Shown piece after piece: positions 9,907 through 19,626 of a DNA stretch of 64,000 bases. Position numbers and translations under genes: made by a program. The stretch is from Aquibacillus saliphilus. GTDB taxonomy: Bacteria > Bacillota > Bacilli > Bacillales > Amphibacillaceae. The notes beneath the pieces were generated by a model that saw only the letters and a program-made list of their open reading frames with translations, ran no database searches and was not told the origin of the DNA. The number at the start of each line of letters is the position of its first letter. The stretch's first letter is position 1. The DNA lies in NCBI RefSeq assembly GCF_020404745.1, contig NZ_JAIZAP010000013.1:1-64000 (forward strand), read 5' to 3'.

Positions 9907-10452
9907 CTAAAACTCGCTTATTTCTTCTTCAATTGATTCACCTAGATGACGACCAGGTTGGTCTGGATAACAAAGGATAGAATCACCGACCTTAAGATTA
10001 TCAATTGATTTTTCCGATTGCTCAGCCGTTAAAATATGTACACTATCGGAATCCTGTAGTGTAGCAGAAATTTCCGTTCCTTGATAGTGACAAACGACAC
10101 GAAGAAATTGTCTTTTCTCAATTTTAACTCTCCCAACGGCCACCTTTCTCGTTTGTCCATTTTTCAGTACAAGAACTTCTAAGCCAGGCTTAACTTCCGA
10201 TAAGTATGTTGTTTTCCCATCACCTAGATATAAGTATTGATGAAGCGCACCGCAGTTAACTCGAAATGGTCTAGCTGGATATGTTTCTGTCGTTCTATTT
10301 TCAGATAAAACAGCAATATATCCGTTTCCTGTGTTTCCTACCAATATACCTTCATCTGAATTTAACTGATCGATAAAATCGATACAAACCCGGGAACCTT
10401 CACCGATTGGTTCGACTGATTTTACCTCCGCTTCTACTAATTGATGTTTCAC
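9907..10452 (-). CDS. Stand-alone C-terminal domain of dehydroquinate synthase II family
   Basis: From memory of the archaeal-type AroB' (MJ1249, PF01959) family, nearly the whole protein matches its C-terminal half: GEGSRVCIDFIDQL, GILVGNTGNGYIAVLSE, ARPFRVNCGALHQYLYLG, KTTYLSEVKPG, VAVGRVKIEKRQFL and GRHLGESIEEEI. Archaeal enzymes are about 360 aa; the N-terminal catalytic half is absent here and the frame is closed upstream. The GTG at 10452 has GGAGG at ideal spacing, giving 181 aa. It is probably not a working DHQ synthase; the true function is unknown. Flanked by a helicase and a small secreted peptide, not by aro genes. Confidence 0.7.
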   Translation of the reverse strand: MKHQLVEAEVKSVEPIGEGSRVCIDFIDQLNSDEGILVGNTGNGYIAVLSENRTTETYPARPFRVNCGALHQYLYLGDGKTTYLSEVKPGLEVLVLKNGQTRKVAVGRVKIEKRQFLRVVCHYQGTEISATLQDSDSVHILTAEQSEKSIDNLKVGDSILCYPDQPGRHLGESIEEEISEF

Positions 10453-10592
10453 TTTATCCCTCCAAGAATACAATCTATACTATAACAGAGAAAAAAACGT
10501 TATTTTTTAAAATTTCCTAATAATTACTATAGTAAATGATAGTCCATATCATATACAATAGAAACAGATTTGCCAAACAGGAGGAAAGATAT

Positions 10593-10733
10593 ATGAGGAA
10601 GTTATTGGTGATTTTATTTCTTCTTTTAATTACTAGTTTTAGCTTTGTAGGATTTGTAACAGCTTCAGATACCGATGATATTAAAATTGAGCAACAGCAA
10701 CCTTCCGATAATAATATGCAAGTTTTGCAATAA
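10593..10733 (+). CDS. Small secreted or membrane peptide
   Basis: A 46-aa peptide on the plus strand, starting at an ATG with GGAGGAAAGAT upstream. It has a basic start (MRKL), a hydrophobic stretch of about 20 residues and a signal-peptidase-like boundary before SDTDD, followed by an acidic, glutamine-rich tail. It is divergent from the DHQS-II-like gene. No family recognised; the good ribosome site and signal sequence argue it is real. Confidence 0.55.
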   Translation: MRKLLVILFLLLITSFSFVGFVTASDTDDIKIEQQQPSDNNMQVLQ

Positions 10734-10747
10734 AATAGATTGTAAAG

Positions 10748-10779
10748 AACAAAAGCGTAGGCGCCGGAGCTGGATGTGG
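10748..10779. repeat. Short dispersed repeat (AACAAAAGCG/GCGCCGGAGCTGG)
   Basis: The stretch 10757-10779 (GTAGGCGCCGGAGCTGGAYGTGG type) recurs inverted at 24424-24446 with one mismatch. The leading AACAAAAGCG recurs at 10835 and 32651. It lies between a small gene and a terminator, as expected for a short intergenic repeat. Confidence 0.6.
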
Positions 10780-10836
10780 CTATCTTAGGAATTAATTATC
10801 CACCCGAAACCAATTTCATAATTTCCTAGCAAGAAC

Positions 10837-10870
10837 AAAAGCGGAAGCAATAAAAAATTGCTTCCGCTTT
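10837..10870. terminator. Bidirectional terminator
   Basis: AAAAGCGGAAGCAA and its complement form a hairpin with A-run and T-run on the two sides. It can end the small peptide gene (plus) and the YocH-like gene (minus). Confidence 0.85.
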
Positions 10871-10875
10871 TTATA

Positions 10876-11634
10876 TTAATCTAGTATTGTTACTTGAACT
10901 GACTTTACGCCCCATTGAAATGCTTCATCTTTAGTTGGAACGTGAATATCAATTTTATTTCCCTTAATCGCTCCGCCTACGTCACCAGCAATTGCCTCGC
11001 CATAACCTTCGACGTGAACCTTAGTACCTAGTGGAATCACACTCGGATCAACTGCTATTACTTTTTTATCTCGATCATTATTTAAGTCAATACCAGTTGC
11101 GGTGACTCCTGAACAACCTGTGCATTCAGCAGTATAGGCTGTTGCGGTCATAGTAAGTTGTTGATTACTAGTTTCAGTTGTCTCCGCTTTTGTTTCGACC
11201 TTATCAGCTTCTTTGACTTTTACGTCTTGTTCCACAGTTTCCTCTTTTTGTTGATTCTCTTCTACATTGACAGTAGACACGTCTGATTTAATTGTTAACT
11301 CTTGTCCAATCAAAATTAAGTCTGATGTTAGTTCATTCCAATCCTTCAAGTCATCAACCTTAACCTGATAATCAAGCGCAATTTCGCTTAGCGTGTCTCC
11401 TTTTTCTACTACATATTGTTCTTCTATATCTAACTGTAGCATTTGCTCAGGGTATATTATGTCTGTGTCTAATTGGTTTGTTTTTTTGATATGATTTACA
11501 GAAATCTGATGCTCTTGGCCAATCTGCCAGAGACTATCACCTTTTACTACTTCATACTCTTTCGCAGATGCTGGTAATGCAGCCATACCGACTATAGCAA
11601 CACTCATAGCAAGTGATACAACTGTTTTTTTCAT
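10876..11634 (-). CDS. YocH-like LysM/3D-domain cell-wall protein
   Basis: A 252-aa secreted protein with signal peptide (MKKTVVSLAMSVAIVGMAALPASAKE), two LysM peptidoglycan-binding repeats (about 27-70 and 73-115), an acidic/polar linker (about 116-158) and a C-terminal 3D domain with catalytic aspartates in TATGIDLN, VIAVDPSVIPLGT and GDVGGAIKGNKIDIHV. This is the layout of Bacillus YocH, an autolysin-like wall enzyme of the WalRK regulon. Strong ribosome site AAGGAGGGAAA. A candidate WalR box lies about 75 nt upstream. Confidence 0.88.
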   Translation of the reverse strand: MKKTVVSLAMSVAIVGMAALPASAKEYEVVKGDSLWQIGQEHQISVNHIKKTNQLDTDIIYPEQMLQLDIEEQYVVEKGDTLSEIALDYQVKVDDLKDWNELTSDLILIGQELTIKSDVSTVNVEENQQKEETVEQDVKVKEADKVETKAETTETSNQQLTMTATAYTAECTGCSGVTATGIDLNNDRDKKVIAVDPSVIPLGTKVHVEGYGEAIAGDVGGAIKGNKIDIHVPTKDEAFQWGVKSVQVTILD

Positions 11635-11705
11635 CTGTTTTCCCTCCTTATTTTCTCACAAGCTCAATCCTAACATAGCGTCCGCACCCTTGTGGTTACA
11701 GACGA

Positions 11706-11722
11706 ATTAAAAATCTATTACA
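11706..11722 (-). promoter_or_regulatory. Candidate WalR box upstream of the YocH-like gene
   Basis: Minus strand reads TGTAAT-AGATT-TTTAAT: a direct repeat with the 5-nt spacer of the WalR consensus (TGTWAH-N5-TGTWAH), first half perfect, second half one mismatch. YocH is a known WalR target in Bacillus subtilis, which supports the call, but AT-rich DNA gives chance hits. Confidence 0.4.
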
Positions 11723-11872
11723 AAGGTTACCAAACTACGTTAGACTGTCATATTTGTCATTGTGGGGCAACATTCACTAGATTTATACATACTTTCGTTA
11801 AATTTCTGAATTTTCTTTTATTAAAAAGACTAAGTTCAGGCTAATTTAGGTTTTAGCATAACCATGTAAAAC

Positions 11873-11902
11873 AAGAAAAAAGGATGGAACAAAGTCCCAT
11901 CC
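11873..11902 (-). terminator. Catalase gene terminator
   Basis: GGATGG...CCATCC hairpin directly after the catalase stop, followed on the minus strand by TTTTTT. Confidence 0.85.
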
Positions 11903-11913
11903 TAACTCAGATA

Positions 11914-13605
11914 CTAATAAGGTTTTCCATCTCGTCCTTTTTCTTCTGCCTCTTGAACAGCATCCGCTGCACCTGTACTTCCCATCGGTGAACCACCATG
12001 TTTAGGTAGTTTTCCTTTTGTTGGAGTAATTTCTTCACTATGCTCGGTATCCATCGAGCCACCGTGATTCATATCCATCTTTAAACCTTCAGCGACTCGT
12101 CGTCCATAATCTTCATCACATTCTGTAAACATATCCACCATCTTTTGTTGAATTCTTGGATCACAGGGTTTTAATGTATTTACTAAGTTATTGATTAAAT
12201 CATCTCGTTCCCAGTCCTGATGGTTGCGGTATGTTTCACCGGCTTGGAGAAAGTCATTCTTCTTGTCAATTGATTCACGAGTTAAATATCCCTCGACATA
12301 AGGCTGAAAATAATTGCCTCTTGCTTTTGTTTCACTTAAACCATCGATTGTTGACGGCTCATAGTTAATATGAGGATTAGCAGAATCTGGTCGGTCTACG
12401 TTATAAGACATCTGCCCACCTTCTTGATTAGTAGCAATATGTTTTTTCGCTGCGTTGATTGGCAATTGTAAATAGTTAGCTCCCACTCTGTAACGCTGGG
12501 TATCCGAATACGAATAGGTACGACCTTGTAGCATCTTATCATCCGAAAAATCTAGTCCATCAACAAGCACTCCCGTACCAAATGCCGCTTGTTCAATTTC
12601 ATTAAAATAGTTTTCCGGGTTTTTATTAAGCACCATCTTCCCAACTTTTAAAAACGGGAATTCATCCATTGGCCAAAGTTTTGTATCATCTAATGGATCA
12701 AAGTCCAACTCAGGGTGCTCTTTATCCTCCATGATTTGCACAGAAAGTTCCCACTCTGGATAGTTGCCTTCTTCAATTGCCTCATACAAATCTTGGGTTG
12801 CATGGCTAAAATTTTCTGCTTGAATCTTATTTGCATCTGCCTGTGTTAAATTCTTAATTCCTTGTTTCATTGGCTCCCAGTGGTACTTAACGATAACTGC
12901 TTCCCCTTCTTTATTTACCCAACGGTATGTATTCACCCCTGATCCTTGCATCTGGCGATAGTTAGCTGGAATTCCCCATGGTGAAAATAAGAAAGTAATC
13001 ATGTGAATCGCTTCAGGAGTATTACTAATAAAGTCAAAAATTCGCTCACCGTCTTGAACGTTTGTTACTGGGTCGGGCTTAAACGCATGGATAAGGTCCG
13101 GAAATTTTATCGCATCGCGGATAAAGAAAATTTTTAAATTGTTGCCGACTAAATCCCAATTTCCATCATCCGTATAAAATTTAACCGCAAATCCACGAGG
13201 ATCTCTAGCTGTTTCTGGGGAAGAATTCCCATGTGTCACAGTAGAAAAACGAACCAAAACAGGCGTCTTTTTACCAGCACCTGAAAACACTTTTGCACGG
13301 GTATATTTCTCAACCGGCTCTTCTCCTACCTTGCCATATGTTTCAAAATAACCATGAGCCCCTGCTCCCCGAGCGTGGACAACACGTTCTGGAATTCGTT
13401 CGCGGTCGAAATGTGAAATTTTTTCTAAAAACTCATAGTTCTCTAGTGTCGACGGTCCTCTATTACCTACAGTACGCACGTTTTGATTATTTCGAATTGG
13501 GTGTCCTTGTCGATTCGTTAATGTTTTCTCATTTTCATCCGCCGCAAAACGTTTATCATTTGCCCCACCTGGTCCATTTTCCTTTTTATTCTCATCTTTA
13601 TTCAA
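11914..13605 (-). CDS. Haem catalase
   Basis: Breaks down hydrogen peroxide. The 563-aa protein has the catalase core: catalytic His in [14 protein letters not shown], catalytic Asn region [11 protein letters not shown], and the haem-ligand Tyr region [16 protein letters not shown]. The N-terminal extension ([16 protein letters not shown]) and the short glycine-rich C-terminal tail resemble Bacillus KatX/KatA-type enzymes rather than the long KatE type with a flavodoxin-like domain. The start is TTG at 13605 behind TTAGGAGGG. A perfect 8-bp inverted repeat lies just upstream of the ribosome site. Confidence 0.93.
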   Translation of the reverse strand: MNKDENKKENGPGGANDKRFAADENEKTLTNRQGHPIRNNQNVRTVGNRGPSTLENYEFLEKISHFDRERIPERVVHARGAGAHGYFETYGKVGEEPVEKYTRAKVFSGAGKKTPVLVRFSTVTHGNSSPETARDPRGFAVKFYTDDGNWDLVGNNLKIFFIRDAIKFPDLIHAFKPDPVTNVQDGERIFDFISNTPEAIHMITFLFSPWGIPANYRQMQGSGVNTYRWVNKEGEAVIVKYHWEPMKQGIKNLTQADANKIQAENFSHATQDLYEAIEEGNYPEWELSVQIMEDKEHPELDFDPLDDTKLWPMDEFPFLKVGKMVLNKNPENYFNEIEQAAFGTGVLVDGLDFSDDKMLQGRTYSYSDTQRYRVGANYLQLPINAAKKHIATNQEGGQMSYNVDRPDSANPHINYEPSTIDGLSETKARGNYFQPYVEGYLTRESIDKKNDFLQAGETYRNHQDWERDDLINNLVNTLKPCDPRIQQKMVDMFTECDEDYGRRVAEGLKMDMNHGGSMDTEHSEEITPTKGKLPKHGGSPMGSTGAADAVQEAEEKGRDGKPY

Positions 13606-13619
13606 AAAATCCCTCCTAA

Positions 13620-13646
13620 GACAAATATTCCTAATTACTATTTGTC
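13620..13646. promoter_or_regulatory. Inverted repeat ahead of the catalase ribosome site
   Basis: GACAAATA and TATTTGTC form perfect 8-bp arms with an 11-nt spacer, immediately upstream of the catalase Shine-Dalgarno. It could be an operator or a leader hairpin. It does not match the PerR box well. Confidence 0.4.
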
Positions 13647-13750
13647 TAGGAGGGGAATTTTATTCAGAATTAGAACTTTTTGTACTGGGAAATCCACATT
13701 TTCCTTACTACATATCAGTTGAATCAATCATGATTTGTTACGATTGATGT

Positions 13751-15325
13751 TTATCTAACTACTTTCCAATTGTGATTACATGTTGCCTCGATCGTTTTTC
13801 TATTTAAAATGTAATTAGCAATTAACTCTGTCATATCAGTCGGGATATCTTGTACAACAGGTTTTCCTTGATACATTTTAAAGTTACCGCCGCCACCAGC
13901 ACGATAATTATTCATCACTACATGGTAATCCTGATTATAATCAATTGGCTCACCTTGGTAGTTTAGCTTAGTCACTCGCTCACCAATCGGGTTTGTGATC
14001 TTCAGCTCATACTCAATACCTTCCCACATATCATAATTATAATGTTGGGGTTTCGGATTGATAAAGGCTGAATTGACATCTATTTGGCCATCTGCATTGA
14101 TAATAAAATAACTTGCAGACTGTTCTAATGCTTGTTTAATGTCTGAACCTGAGATACGAATTACCTTCAATGTGTTTGGATAAATATAATTGGAGACAAT
14201 ATCTCGCATCGTTACATTCGATTTGAAGCCTGGTGATGTGTTGTTGAACAACGACGTATTAGAGATGTCCACATTCGCAATATCCATCTGAATCTTATTA
14301 ATAAACTCAATCAACGGATTGTCTTGTAGACGAATAGAAAACGGATTACTAATTGTCATGTCTCCATTTATCTTACCAATTGGCTTGTCGAGCCAAACCT
14401 GTGTAGCTTCCTCATACTCTTTCACCAAATCAACTACCTGTTTATCAACTTTGACCGAATCGTCAATCTCAATTAACGAGCAATTAATTCGTTTAACACA
14501 TTCATTTTTTCTTTTTTCTACTTCTATGTCTACTTGACCTAATAATTGTCCGTTATTACTAGGTTGAACGATTGTTACACCATTAATTTTATTCGCGAGT
14601 GCACGGTGTTGATGGCCTGTTACTAACACATCAATACCTTCAACCTCCATACAAATTTGATAACCTTGATTCTCACCAGTTAATTCTTCTGTTGGTTCAC
14701 CAGATTGGATGTCCCGCTCGAAGCCACCATGATACGAAACGACGACTACATCTGGTTGCTCGTTTTCATGGATATGCTTGACCCAGCCCTTTGTCGATTC
14801 AAGAGCATCTTGAAAGACTAATCCTTTGATATGTTTTGGGTCCTCCCAATTTGGTATATAGTGGGTTGTTATTCCTAAAATAGCAATAGATATATTTTTA
14901 ACTTTATGTATGATATAAGGTTTGCCAAAGGCTGGTTTGCCGTCATTTTGATTGACTATATTCGCTGAAAGCCACGGGAATTCAGACTGGTTTATCACAT
15001 TTTGCAAATACTCCTGACCATAATTAAATTCATGGTTTCCGAACACAGATGCAAGATAACCCAATTCGTTTGCAACCTTTATCAGTGGATTTGCAGTAGT
15101 TGACTGATATTTAGCATGATAAAATGTTAATGGACTTCCCTGAATTAAATCGCCATTATCCAATAGTAGTAGATTGTCTTTTTGTCTTTTTTGTTTAATA
15201 AGTGTAGATAGCTTGGCGAGTCCAAAGTTTCTGTCGTCATGATCACTATAGTTAGTTGGATAGATATATCCATGAATATCACTTGTTACTAACAATGAAA
15301 TATCGGTTTTGTTACTATTATCCAT
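13751..15325 (-). CDS. 5'-nucleotidase/2',3'-cyclic phosphodiesterase family protein
   Basis: A 524-aa UshA/CpdB-family enzyme. The N-terminal metallophosphatase domain shows TSDIHG, DNGDLIQGSP, GNHEFNYG, VVSYHGGFE and TGHQHRAL; the C-terminal 5'-nucleotidase domain shows SGSDIKQALEQSA and a MNNYRAGGGGNF substrate loop. There is no signal peptide or wall anchor, so it should act in the cytoplasm, like B. subtilis YunD. Likely substrates are nucleotides or cyclic nucleotides. ATG with TAGGAGGAAAAA site; monocistronic. Confidence 0.85.
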   Translation of the reverse strand: MDNSNKTDISLLVTSDIHGYIYPTNYSDHDDRNFGLAKLSTLIKQKRQKDNLLLLDNGDLIQGSPLTFYHAKYQSTTANPLIKVANELGYLASVFGNHEFNYGQEYLQNVINQSEFPWLSANIVNQNDGKPAFGKPYIIHKVKNISIAILGITTHYIPNWEDPKHIKGLVFQDALESTKGWVKHIHENEQPDVVVVSYHGGFERDIQSGEPTEELTGENQGYQICMEVEGIDVLVTGHQHRALANKINGVTIVQPSNNGQLLGQVDIEVEKRKNECVKRINCSLIEIDDSVKVDKQVVDLVKEYEEATQVWLDKPIGKINGDMTISNPFSIRLQDNPLIEFINKIQMDIANVDISNTSLFNNTSPGFKSNVTMRDIVSNYIYPNTLKVIRISGSDIKQALEQSASYFIINADGQIDVNSAFINPKPQHYNYDMWEGIEYELKITNPIGERVTKLNYQGEPIDYNQDYHVVMNNYRAGGGGNFKMYQGKPVVQDIPTDMTELIANYILNRKTIEATCNHNWKVVR

Positions 15326-15408
15326 CGCTTTTTCCTCCTAAAAGTGAAAATACTCCATTAATTGTATCACGATTCTTTTTTGCTTAGGCTTAGGTAAGTG
15401 TTTCGAAG

Positions 15409-15894
15409 TTAATAGAAACAACGACGTATCTTTTTAGTTCCACTCTAATTGAATCGAGTGCCTCTGAGTGAGAAAAAATCCAGGTTGAGCGCGCATTCTG
15501 GGACGCTGAGTGAGAATAAATCCAGGTTGAGTGCGCATTCCGGGACGCCGAGTGAGAATAAATCCGGGGTGAGTGCGCATTCCGGGACGCCGAGTGAGAA
15601 TATATCCAGTGTGAGTGCGCATTCCGGGAAGATGAGTGAGAATAAATCCGGGATGAGTGCGCATTCCGGGACGCCGAGTGAGAATATATCCGGGGTGAGT
15701 GCGCATTCCGGGAAGATGAGTGAGAATATATCCGGGGTGAGTGCGCATTCCGGGAAGATGAGACTCCAAAGTCGCGCAGCATGAGGAGGCTCAGCAGCCA
15801 CCCGCGGAAAGCGAAGTGTATTGCTGCAGCGCTGACATAGCTCTCATCTTAAAAGAATATAAATGGAAATCAACTCAGCAGTTACGTCGTAGTC
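15409..15894. repeat. Composite inverted-repeat element, copy A (with tandem array)
   Basis: The left end (AATAGAAACAACGACGTATCT) and right end (AGTTACGTCGTAGTC) match the ends of copies B, C and D. The right half, 15,760-15,880, is the ~140-bp GC-rich unit (GAGGAGGCTCAGCAGCCACC..., GCGGAAAGCGAAGTGTATT), close to copy D. The left unit is absent and a 42-bp x 7 array sits in its place. Just inside the left end, 23 nt (GCACTCGATTCAATTAGAGTG type, inverted) match the right end of copy B. No transposase frame. Confidence 0.75.
15466..15759. repeat. Seven tandem 42-bp repeats
   Basis: Seven contiguous units of exactly 42 bp, each of the form GAGTGAGAATAWATCC + variable dinucleotide region + TGAGTGCGCATTCCGGGA + CGCC or AGAT. 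The last two copies are almost identical, while the first is the most diverged. Because 42 is a multiple of 3, long frames stay open on both strands and in several phases, but none has a ribosome site, so it is best read as non-coding. It lies inside repeat element copy A. Confidence 0.9.
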
Positions 15895-16106
15895 ACCAAA
15901 TATGTTCGGCGGTACGAGTAACCTCGGTGTCCCGAAAACAGCTCGGTTTTAAAATTTCTCGCTCTTCTATAGTTTAGCTATTATTTGACTGAGCATGCTC
16001 ATGATTATTAAACAGCTCGTCTGTGATAAAATGAAGGGAGTGCAATTGGTATAATTAGTTTAAAGAACCAAAAAACTATTAAATAATGGTTGAAATGAGG
16101 AACAAT
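15895..16106. other. Intergenic flank of copy A and promoter region of the RpiR gene
   Basis: Begins with a motif (ACGAGTAACC flanked by pairing bases, 15,910-15,940) resembling hairpins at 61,058-61,080 and 271-292. The rest is AT-rich leader ahead of the RpiR-family gene; no clear promoter could be fixed. Confidence 0.35.
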
Positions 16107-16856
16107 ATGTTTACTAGTGAACAAATCTCCGGTTTTTCAGAACTGGAATATGAACTTTACAATTATATTATTAATAATGAAGATAAAATCATTTACATGC
16201 GAATACGTGATTTGGCAGAGGAGACTCATGTATCGACCACTACCATTCTACGATTTTGCAGAAACATAGGCTGTGAAGGTTTTTCTGAATTCAAGGTTAA
16301 ATTAAAACTTTACTTGAAGAAAAATAAAAATTCTAATGCAATTTCTAATACAAAAAGCACTGTGACAGAGTTTTTAGAACGGACACTTACACATGACTAT
16401 GACGAAAAAATAAAGAAAATAGCTTCCGTTGTAGCTAATGCTAAAAGCGTTGTTTTTATTGGAGTTGGTAGCTCAGGTATCCTCGCAGAATATGGCTCGC
16501 GTTATTTTTCGGGATTAAAGAAATTCGCCTTGTATATTAAAGATCCCTTTCTGCCGATTCATGGTCAGTATCTAAAAGATAGTATCACTGTTGTCCTTTC
16601 TGTCTCAGGCGAAACTCCAACTACGTTAAGTCAGGTTAATCAGTTCAAACAAGAAGGTAGCACAATTGTTAGTATTACCAATCATTCCGATTGTTCATTA
16701 GCAAAAATATCTGACTATAATCTATCGTACTATATTACAACTGAATACGTTGAAGATATAAACCTAACGACACAGATTCCAGTTCTATACCTACTAGAAA
16801 GCCTTGCTAAAGCTACCTATACTATAATGGAAAATGATTACGAAGAACAAAAGTAA
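16107..16856 (+). CDS. RpiR/MurR-family transcriptional regulator
   Basis: A 249-aa sugar-responsive regulator: N-terminal RpiR helix-turn-helix (about 1-75, containing RIRDLAEETHVSTTTILRFCRNIG) and a C-terminal SIS sugar-phosphate-binding domain (about 105-230, FIGVGSSGILAEYGSRYF and VVLSVSGETPTTL). The ATG at 16107 has TGAGGAAC upstream and is preferred over the ATG at 16086. It is convergent with a 6-phospho-beta-glucosidase gene, so the two may form one beta-glucoside unit; the effector is unproven. Confidence 0.85.
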   Translation: MFTSEQISGFSELEYELYNYIINNEDKIIYMRIRDLAEETHVSTTTILRFCRNIGCEGFSEFKVKLKLYLKKNKNSNAISNTKSTVTEFLERTLTHDYDEKIKKIASVVANAKSVVFIGVGSSGILAEYGSRYFSGLKKFALYIKDPFLPIHGQYLKDSITVVLSVSGETPTTLSQVNQFKQEGSTIVSITNHSDCSLAKISDYNLSYYITTEYVEDINLTTQIPVLYLLESLAKATYTIMENDYEEQK

Positions 16857-16893
16857 AAAGACTGTCCCTAGTTATTAGGAACAGTCTTTTTTC
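16857..16893. terminator. Bidirectional terminator between regulator and glucosidase genes
   Basis: AAGACTGT(C)CC and GG(A)ACAGTCTT arms with an A-run before and a T-run after, placed between two convergent stops. Confidence 0.85.
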
Positions 16894-16901
16894 ACTCTTA
16901 T

Positions 16902-18347
<1,446 letters not shown>

Positions 18348-18690
18348 TTAAGAACCTCCTAATAAAAGTGGCATGTGCTATCCACACTGAATTAGTCACG
18401 CTAATTCTTGGCACGTAACTAAAACGTTATCCTACCCTTATAGTAAACATTTGTTCTTTAAATATAAATAGATTTTCAATAGAAAGTATTTTGTTTTCTC
18501 TTCTGCAACCTGTTACATAAAGGGAACAAGTTGTTACCAAAGCTCATTTACTAACTCATACTTACTAGTAAACTAGCTTTGCGGGTCTTAATAGTCGAGT
18601 AATGTAGTTACCTAAATTTGAGTTAACAGCTTTAAATCAGACGTTCACTATCATTTACATAACACTGTCTTAATTTCTATTATTAAACAA
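18348..18690. other. Intergenic region between glucosidase and nitroreductase genes
   Basis: AT-rich spacer that should hold the glucosidase promoter (minus strand). No clear promoter, catabolite-response element or terminator could be assigned, and no small gene is seen. Confidence 0.4.
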
Positions 18691-19248
18691 CTAGTTTAGT
18701 TCTGTAATAACGCTATTAACGTCAACTCTCGGTCTAGATTTTGGAACTTTAGCAGGGTAACCAAGCTGAAGCATACCTACTACTCTTTCACCTCGTACTG
18801 CGCCAACTACCTCTCTAAATTCTGGATTTATTGTAATTGGACCGGTTTTCCAGATCATCCCGATTCCCTGTTCCCACGCTAGCAAGCTTAGATTTTGAAT
18901 CACACAGCTAGTAGCTGCATAGTCTTCATCTCGAAATTTAAGGTTTGGATTTTCATCCATAATAACCATTAAGAGCAATGGTACATTCATTATTTTATTA
19001 TAAGCATTTTCACCAGTTGTTTTACGTTCTTCTATAGTATTACCTTTTTCAGACATCTTTCTATTAATCTCAGCAATTTTTTTCTTCGATTCACCATTTA
19101 CAAAAACAAAACGCCACGGCTGAGTCATTTTGTGGTTTGGTACCCATACCGAGGTCTCTAACATCGCTTTTATTTGATCAATTGATACAGCCTTGTCCTC
19201 GTATAATTGGATTGAGCGTCTTTCTTTAATAAGTTGGGATAGGTTCAT
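18691..19248 (-). CDS. Nitroreductase-family FMN oxidoreductase
   Basis: A 185-aa flavoprotein of the nitroreductase fold. FMN-binding features: RRSIQLYEDKAV at the N-terminus, PNHKMTQPWRFVFV, and the C-terminal LGYPAKVPKSRPR. The length and PNHKMTQPW motif resemble B. subtilis YdjA-type enzymes. Physiological substrate unknown (nitroaromatics, quinones or enones). GGAGAG ribosome site. Isolated between glucosidase and gal genes, with no shared transcript with gal, which runs the other way. Confidence 0.85.
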   Translation of the reverse strand: MNLSQLIKERRSIQLYEDKAVSIDQIKAMLETSVWVPNHKMTQPWRFVFVNGESKKKIAEINRKMSEKGNTIEERKTTGENAYNKIMNVPLLLMVIMDENPNLKFRDEDYAATSCVIQNLSLLAWEQGIGMIWKTGPITINPEFREVVGAVRGERVVGMLQLGYPAKVPKSRPRVDVNSVITELN

Positions 19249-19626
19249 GTCTCTTCTCTCCTCGTTTATTTGTTAAAATCACATCAACAAAATTAAATGA
19301 AATTGATTCTCAATTACCATTATACTATGATAATCCCTAACAAAAAAAGTGTTTAAAAGCATTTCACTTGTAAACTCAGAAGGAACATCCTTTTATTATC
19401 TGAATAATCCGCGAACAAACCTCCGATTATCCAAACTTTATTTCATGAATGTATTCTACAAAATCAGGTTTTACTGGATATCTAGGCTTTCCCTATGATT
19501 TTTGTAAAGATAGCGCTTATTTACTAGAGACAAAATACCTTGTATTTATCTAACAATTGGCGTAAAGTTATAGTTAATAAATTAATTTAATTAAGTCCTA
19601 TTTAAGCTAAAGGAGGAGTTTTTAAA
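19249..19626. other. Divergent promoter region of nitroreductase and gal operon
   Basis: 378 bp without a gene. It must hold the gal promoter (plus strand). A candidate cre is at 19508-19521. The DNA just ahead of galK is very AT-rich (TTAATAAATTAATTTAATTAA type) and could take a regulator, but no clean -35/-10 pair is evident. Confidence 0.4.
19508..19521 (-). promoter_or_regulatory. Candidate CcpA cre site, gal promoter
   Basis: Minus strand AATAAGCGCTATCT matches the cre consensus TGWAANCGNTNWCA at the core AANCGNTNWC, with the outer TG and final A missing. It lies about 105 nt upstream of galK, a plausible place for catabolite repression. Confidence 0.35.

Noticed and set aside
15466-15759. 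Possible CRISPR array
   Set aside because: The 42-bp units are contiguous with no unique spacers, and no cas genes are near.
15390-15801. Open frames of 111-130 codons on both strands across the 42-bp array
   Set aside because: They arise because 42 is divisible by 3. Frames in several phases are equally open, none has a ribosome site, and the region is inside a repeat element.
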